Assembly: GCA_934402515.1 (NCBI GenBank) | Contig: CAKRTZ010000028.1 | Location: forward strand, 1-27,122 | Length of the DNA: 27,122 nt | Direction: 5' to 3' | DNA from: an uncultured Lachnospiraceae bacterium | Lineage (GTDB): Bacteria; Bacillota; Clostridia; Lachnospirales; Lachnospiraceae | Shown here: one piece after another, positions 23,152 to 27,122 of the stretch | How the letters are laid out: each line of letters starts with the position of its first letter | Position numbering within the stretch: position 1 is the stretch's first letter | Notes under the pieces: generated by a model | Seen by the model: only the letters and a program-made list of their open reading frames with translations | Database searches by the model: none | Told to the model about the DNA's origin: nothing | Position numbers and translations under genes: made by a program

Positions 23152-24693
23152 TTATTTCATACTTTTGTAACTATTCTTCTTTAAGATTACACGGTCAATC
23201 TTGCCGTTTGCCGTAAAGGGCATCTGTTCCAGTCGGATGATGCGGTTGGGCATCATATACCGGGGAAGTCTGGTTTTCAGACGGTTGGTCAGCTCCGCTT
23301 CCTCCAGATCTCCCACATAGTAGAGAACGATTTTTCCTTTTGCATCATCATAGATACAGCCAGAAATCTTCACTTCCTCCAGCAGGTTCACATTGACTTC
23401 AATCTCTCCCAGCTCAATACGGTGTCCCATATGTTTAATCTGGTAATCTTTCCGGGAGACGAAGACCAGTTCTCCCCGTTCATTGCGCCGTCCGATATCG
23501 CCGGTACGATAAATAATTTCCGGGTAGGCTTTGTTCAAGGGATTCTGGACAAAGCACTCGGCGGTTTTCTCCGGGTTGTTGTAATAGCCCAGGGTCACGG
23601 AAGTTCCCCGGATGCAGATTTCTCCCGACTCGCCGTCTACCGCCAGCTCGTCATGGTCATTCAAGAGCAGGATTTCTGTATTTTTGAAGGGATGCCCGAT
23701 GGGAATCACCTCGTCCAATTCAAAGTCCCGGTTGACTTTGTAGAAACAGCACATGCCCGTGCCCTCTGTGGGCCCGTAAAGATTGGTAAAGCTGGCATCC
23801 GGCACCGCCTCTTTCCACCGATTAAACTGCTTGATGGGGAACACCTCACTGCCAAAAGCGATGCACCGCAGATACTGGGGTTTTACCGTCTTAAAGGTTC
23901 CAAAGGCGGAGATCATGGTCAGTGCGGACACTACCCAGCACAGGGTGTTAATCCGGTATTGGTTTAAAAATTCCACCAGTTTGACAGGGAACATAAACAG
24001 TTCGTGTGGAATCAGATAGGTGGTGGCGCCAAATTTCAAGGTAGGGTAAAGTTCCTTTAAGCAGGCGTCAAAATACAGGGGTGTCTGGTTTCCAAATACA
24101 GTATTTTCATCAAATTCCAATGTCTCCGACAACTGCTCCACATAATCCAAAACGGAGCGGTGACAGGCGGCTACCCCTTTTGGTACTCCAGTGGAACCGG
24201 AGGTAAACACAATATAAATGGGGTCGGTGTCGATTGCCTTATCGTGGATTTCCTGTAAGGCCGCATCTTTCTCTGCCTGTGCCTCCGGGGTTTCTTCCTG
24301 TTCCTGACAGATGGCACTGTAGGTGATCAGTTCCCCCTGGTAGTCAAAGGTTTTCGCCGTTTCCAGGGTGTTTTCATCACAGATAATCATCCGGGCATTG
24401 ACATTTTTCAGGATTAAATCAATCCGCGCCGCGGGCATCTCGGAATCGATGGGTACATAGAAGTCTCCACCGGTAATCACACCGAAAAAGGCGGTGATGG
24501 TGGCAGGGTGTTTTTGCATGAACACCACCACCGGCTCCTTGTAAATTCCTTTGTTATGTAGGAAAAAGCCAATCTGGCGGCTCTGGTCATAGACCTGGGC
24601 AAAGGTGAGGGCATCCGTTCCATCGGAAAACGCCACCTTGTCCGGCTTTTTCTTTACGATTTCGTTCAAATAATCCAGTACATGATTCTGCAT
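23152..24693 (-). CDS. DltA-like amino acid adenylating enzyme
   Basis: This 513-residue member of the adenylate-forming superfamily activates a carboxylic acid as AMP ester and loads it on a carrier. Motifs in order are: P-loop VFTSGSTGVPKG (162-173), FDAC (208-211), FGSEVFP (280-286), NLYGPTE (304-310), YRTGDIG (395-401) and NGKID with K498. D209 is at the place of the Asp that binds the substrate amino group in NRPS A domains, so an amino acid is likely. DltA has FCGEVLP in the substrate pocket and its Cys selects D-Ala; this enzyme has FGSEVFP, so D-Ala should not be assumed. Length is close to DltA (about 505). The start follows AGGAAGG, 22 bases after the transglutaminase-like gene. Confidence 0.9.
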   Translation of the reverse strand: MQNHVLDYLNEIVKKKPDKVAFSDGTDALTFAQVYDQSRQIGFFLHNKGIYKEPVVVFMQKHPATITAFFGVITGGDFYVPIDSEMPAARIDLILKNVNARMIICDENTLETAKTFDYQGELITYSAICQEQEETPEAQAEKDAALQEIHDKAIDTDPIYIVFTSGSTGVPKGVAACHRSVLDYVEQLSETLEFDENTVFGNQTPLYFDACLKELYPTLKFGATTYLIPHELFMFPVKLVEFLNQYRINTLCWVVSALTMISAFGTFKTVKPQYLRCIAFGSEVFPIKQFNRWKEAVPDASFTNLYGPTEGTGMCCFYKVNRDFELDEVIPIGHPFKNTEILLLNDHDELAVDGESGEICIRGTSVTLGYYNNPEKTAECFVQNPLNKAYPEIIYRTGDIGRRNERGELVFVSRKDYQIKHMGHRIELGEIEVNVNLLEEVKISGCIYDDAKGKIVLYYVGDLEEAELTNRLKTRLPRYMMPNRIIRLEQMPFTANGKIDRVILKKNSYKSMK

Positions 24694-24715
24694 TTTTCCA
24701 TGCCCTTCCTGTTAC

Positions 24716-26398
24716 TTATTCTTCTGTGGATTCCCCGGTGTCTGCCTGTGCCACAGACTGTTCGTAGGGAACATTGCTTACTTCCGGGTAAAGGCTGTGG
24801 TCATAGTTAAAGGCACGGTAGTGAATCGCCGAGTACGCCATCAGTTCATCCTCCGTCCACAGAAAAATCCGTGGATGGTCGCTGACACGAGGGGTTGTGT
24901 CAAAATGATACCACCCGGTTCCCAGATTGACAAGATTCCAATAGTGCATCCGTGTTGTGGGAATTTTCTCAATATCAATATTGTCGATGCCAGCCCTGGT
25001 CAGCAGTTCCTTGGAGGTGGCAAAATACACATAGCAGTCACCCTGGTGTTTTACCAGTCCTTCCCAGGCACCCTGCACCCAGTTTCCCTTATCTGAATGA
25101 TCCATATATCCCACATTTCGCACAACCCAGTTATAAATTGCCTCACATTTATCGTACGGGGTCATATCTTCGGTACAGATCTGTGCCAACACTTCATCCG
25201 CCAGCCGGTCAACCTCATTGATATCATACTTCTGTTCCAACACATGCACCGTTACGGATACCTGTGCCGTATGTCCGCCCACATCCGTTGCGGTATAAGT
25301 GAGGGGATAATCTCCCGGTGTCTTTAGGTCTACCTGGCTGTTATCCACGTTGAAATCCAGATCCTCCATACAATCATCGGTAACCGTCACACCGGTTTTG
25401 TAAGATACCGACATTCCCTGGTAAACATCCAGATCCTTTGCTCCCGTAATCACCGGGGTGTCCACATCTTCCTGTAAAGTCAGCTTCGCCGTCAATTGGG
25501 CGGTGTTACCTCCCTCATCGGTTAAAAGAATCTGAACCGTCTGCTCTCCCACTTTGTTGATATCCGGTTCTGTCACAAAGGATGCTGACACTTGTGTCAT
25601 ATCCTGTACACTGTCCACAAAGTCCTCCGCATGGCGGATTACATTGCAGAAACTTTCTACATCCTTTGCCGTACCTACAGGAGGAACGGTGTCCACAATG
25701 TGCATGATAGTTTTGCCCTGCACGCCATCCACTTCCGTGAGAATCTCGTAATCCCCCACCGCCGTGGCATCGATGGCCGCCTCCATATCCGTGATAAATT
25801 TGGCATCTCCCTGCACCAGCATCAAATCCCGGATAGTGGGGAATCCGCCTCCTGCCTCGATGGTAATCTCCTTTACTGCAGGGGATACATACAGAGAAGC
25901 CTCCACCGTTGCCCGGTTTTCTCCCAAGTCCGTCAGTGCCACTTCTATGGTCTGGGCTCCGATTTTCGTAAAGTCCGGCTCCCCGTTTTCATAGGAAAGA
26001 GTCACTTCCGTTGCATCTGACACCTGTGTCACAAAATCCGTCACCTCACAGGTTTCTCCCAGGGTCAGTTCCACCTGTTGTCCCTGGGCAGTGGGTGCCG
26101 TGGTATCTGCCACATGAAGGGTACTCTTGTGAGCAAACAGCCCTGTCTTGATTTTTACCTCATAGCTGCCGGGTACATGAATATTAACCGGTTCGCTGTC
26201 CTGAGCAAAAGCTGCTTCCCCGTCCGGGCGTTTTAAGAAGTCCTGGGGGGTAACCTCCACACCGGCCTCCACATAGCAGGTGCCATACACCAGACTGTTT
26301 TCATAAATACCAAAGGCTGTCCCTGCCGCTCCCAACAGTATCACTACCAGCACTGGGACAAGCCATCTCTTTTTCTTCCTACGTTTCTTTTTTGTCAT
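24716..26398 (-). CDS. Membrane-anchored Ig-like repeat protein with transglutaminase-like domain
   Basis: This 560-residue protein starts with a strongly basic stretch (KKKRRKKKR) and one transmembrane helix (about 13-31), so the rest faces outward. Residues 35-390 form about five beta-rich modules of 60-80 residues, with recurring D-T-x-x-P starts and G-D-Y/G-x-Q-T ends like bacterial Ig/DUF5011 repeats. The C-terminal transglutaminase-like domain (about 395-520) has an intact Cys-His-Asp triad: C455 (QGDCYVY), H485 (RMHYWN) and D500 (YHFDTTP). Such domains act as proteases, amidases or crosslinkers on surface polymers. The start overlaps the end of the GNAT gene by 20 bases, and the gene leads directly into the Dlt-like cassette, so a role on the same envelope polymer is inferred. 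Confidence 0.9.
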   Translation of the reverse strand: MTKKKRRKKKRWLVPVLVVILLGAAGTAFGIYENSLVYGTCYVEAGVEVTPQDFLKRPDGEAAFAQDSEPVNIHVPGSYEVKIKTGLFAHKSTLHVADTTAPTAQGQQVELTLGETCEVTDFVTQVSDATEVTLSYENGEPDFTKIGAQTIEVALTDLGENRATVEASLYVSPAVKEITIEAGGGFPTIRDLMLVQGDAKFITDMEAAIDATAVGDYEILTEVDGVQGKTIMHIVDTVPPVGTAKDVESFCNVIRHAEDFVDSVQDMTQVSASFVTEPDINKVGEQTVQILLTDEGGNTAQLTAKLTLQEDVDTPVITGAKDLDVYQGMSVSYKTGVTVTDDCMEDLDFNVDNSQVDLKTPGDYPLTYTATDVGGHTAQVSVTVHVLEQKYDINEVDRLADEVLAQICTEDMTPYDKCEAIYNWVVRNVGYMDHSDKGNWVQGAWEGLVKHQGDCYVYFATSKELLTRAGIDNIDIEKIPTTRMHYWNLVNLGTGWYHFDTTPRVSDHPRIFLWTEDELMAYSAIHYRAFNYDHSLYPEVSNVPYEQSVAQADTGESTEE

Positions 26399-26894
26399 CG
26401 TTACTACACTTTCTCAGATAATCAAAAGCAACTCTGGGGCTTCCGTCTGCCAGGTGGATGATACCGCACTGGCGGAAGCCATATTTCTTCATGGCATTCT
26501 GCATGGGCAGATTGTCGTGATGCGTGTCCATCCGCAAATAGTCACAGCGGGCACTGCAAAAATCGAAACAGGCTCTGGTCACACCTTTGACCTGCCCGTT
26601 GGATGCCACCTTATGGATTGCCGCATAGGGGCGGTTTTCATGCCAGTCTCCCTGCTCAATCACCAGATAGGTAGGGTCTACGCCCGGAATAAAGGCAAAG
26701 GAACCCACGATCTGACCTTTCTCCACGCAGACATAGAGTTGTTTCTTCTCGATATCCTGAAGCAGCAATTCCTCCTGGGGATAACCACCTGCCCACTGGG
26801 TAGGATTCCCATGGGCCCGCATAAAGCCCCCCGCCGCATCGTATACCTTTTGAATTTCCGGCAAATCCGCTGCCACTGCCTGTCTGATTTCCAT
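26379..26894 (-). CDS. GNAT family N-acetyltransferase
   Basis: This 171-residue protein has the GNAT fold. It begins IRQAVAADLPEIQKVYDAA, has central strands LYVCVEKGQIVGSFAFI, the acetyl-CoA region KVASNGQVKGVTRACFDF and a typical end, LRMDTHHDNLPMQNAMKKYGFRQCG. The acceptor cannot be predicted, although an amino group on a small molecule or protein is usual. AAGGA lies 8 bases before the ATG. Its 3' end overlaps the transglutaminase-like gene by 20 bases, which ties it to that transcript, but it may be only a passenger of the operon. Confidence 0.88.
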   Translation of the reverse strand: MEIRQAVAADLPEIQKVYDAAGGFMRAHGNPTQWAGGYPQEELLLQDIEKKQLYVCVEKGQIVGSFAFIPGVDPTYLVIEQGDWHENRPYAAIHKVASNGQVKGVTRACFDFCSARCDYLRMDTHHDNLPMQNAMKKYGFRQCGIIHLADGSPRVAFDYLRKCSNDDKKET

Positions 26895-26907
26895 ACATTG
26901 ATTCCTT

Positions 26908-27122
26908 CTATAATTTCCGAATTTCTAAATTCTGGGAATACTGAATGTGATTCCGCTCCAGAAACTCCATCATTCCCGGTTCGTCCTCCGGCTGGCGCAC
27001 CGCCTCCGGTTCGTGGGCATCACAGCCCAGAATAAAGCGACAGCCCTCCTCCACCGCCAGCTGGAAAAATTTGTCACAGGGATAATGGCGGTTGGAATGG
27101 AGTCCCAGCATATTGATTTCCA
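26908..27122 (-). CDS. C-terminus of a PHP-domain phosphatase, histidinol-phosphatase-like (partial)
   Basis: The last 71 residues of a protein that begins beyond the right edge are visible. EINMLGLHSNRHYPCDKFFQ followed by GCRFILGCDAHEPEAV matches the end of PHP domains in HisJ/HisK-type histidinol phosphatases, where LEIN and SDAH supply metal ligands; here the second reads CDAH. The stop (26908-26910) lies 13 bases before the GNAT start on the same strand, without a terminator, so the Dlt-like run probably has its promoter outside the window. The precise substrate is not proven, since PHP phosphoesterases are diverse. Confidence 0.75.
   Translation of the reverse strand, partial: EINMLGLHSNRHYPCDKFFQLAVEEGCRFILGCDAHEPEAVRQPEDEPGMMEFLERNHIQYSQNLEIRKL

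Noticed and set aside
24716..26398. Ig-like modules considered as a DNA-level tandem repeat
   Set aside because: The similarity is visible only in the protein; the nucleotide sequence shows no clear tandem copies.

Overview
The window looks like chromosome of a gut-type Clostridia, most likely a Lachnospiraceae member. The reasons are strong AGGAGG-type ribosome binding sites, moderate GC, DUF6062-, DUF6106- and DUF2225-type proteins, and an aspS-gatCAB operon behind a T-box leader. The family call is an inference from recalled gene content; no database search was possible. There are no phage, insertion sequence, CRISPR, rRNA or tRNA genes. Most genes lie on the minus strand.

Layout, left to right. 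1-213: end of a plus-strand protein with a zinc ribbon, closed by a terminator shared with a uracil/xanthine-type permease (309-1703, minus). 1877-3912: a Cys/His-rich DUF6062-type protein, a TetR regulator and a small acidic membrane-anchored protein, with a 24-bp palindrome between the last two. 3984-6431: glnS and a downstream DUF2225 protein. 6459-6541: an 83-bp palindromic element. 6540-9140: a GAF-GGDEF-EAL protein. 9361-11344: a DUF6106-like membrane protein and guaB, closed by two tandem terminators. 11527-12303: a membrane-anchored extracytoplasmic protein with a good sigma-A promoter. 12387-17423: aspS-gatC-gatA-gatB, the tRNA-dependent amidation operon, controlled by a T-box riboswitch (17477-17761). 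Its probable specifier, GAAC, overlaps a Glu and an Asn codon.

17865-27122 is a long co-directional minus-strand run. In transcription order it holds a PHP-type phosphatase (cut by the window edge), a GNAT acetyltransferase, a membrane-anchored Ig-like/transglutaminase protein, a DltA-like adenylating enzyme, a DltC-like carrier protein, an AlgI/DltB-type MBOAT acyltransferase, a DltD-like SGNH protein, a lipoprotein and a REC-(degenerate GGDEF)-EAL protein.

The most interesting system is this Dlt-like cassette (20223-26398). It has the complete logic of D-alanylation of teichoic acids: adenylate, load onto a carrier, cross the membrane through an MBOAT, transfer outside. It differs from classical dlt in several ways. 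The MBOAT is long and itself ends in FIYNQF, nearly the DltX C-terminal motif (FIYNEF) that normally sits on a separate microprotein. The adenylating enzyme lacks the Cys that selects D-Ala in DltA. The SGNH protein has Cys in place of the nucleophilic Ser. A transglutaminase-fold surface protein is the leading gene of the cassette. I infer an amino-acyl (or other acyl) decoration system for an unknown envelope polymer.
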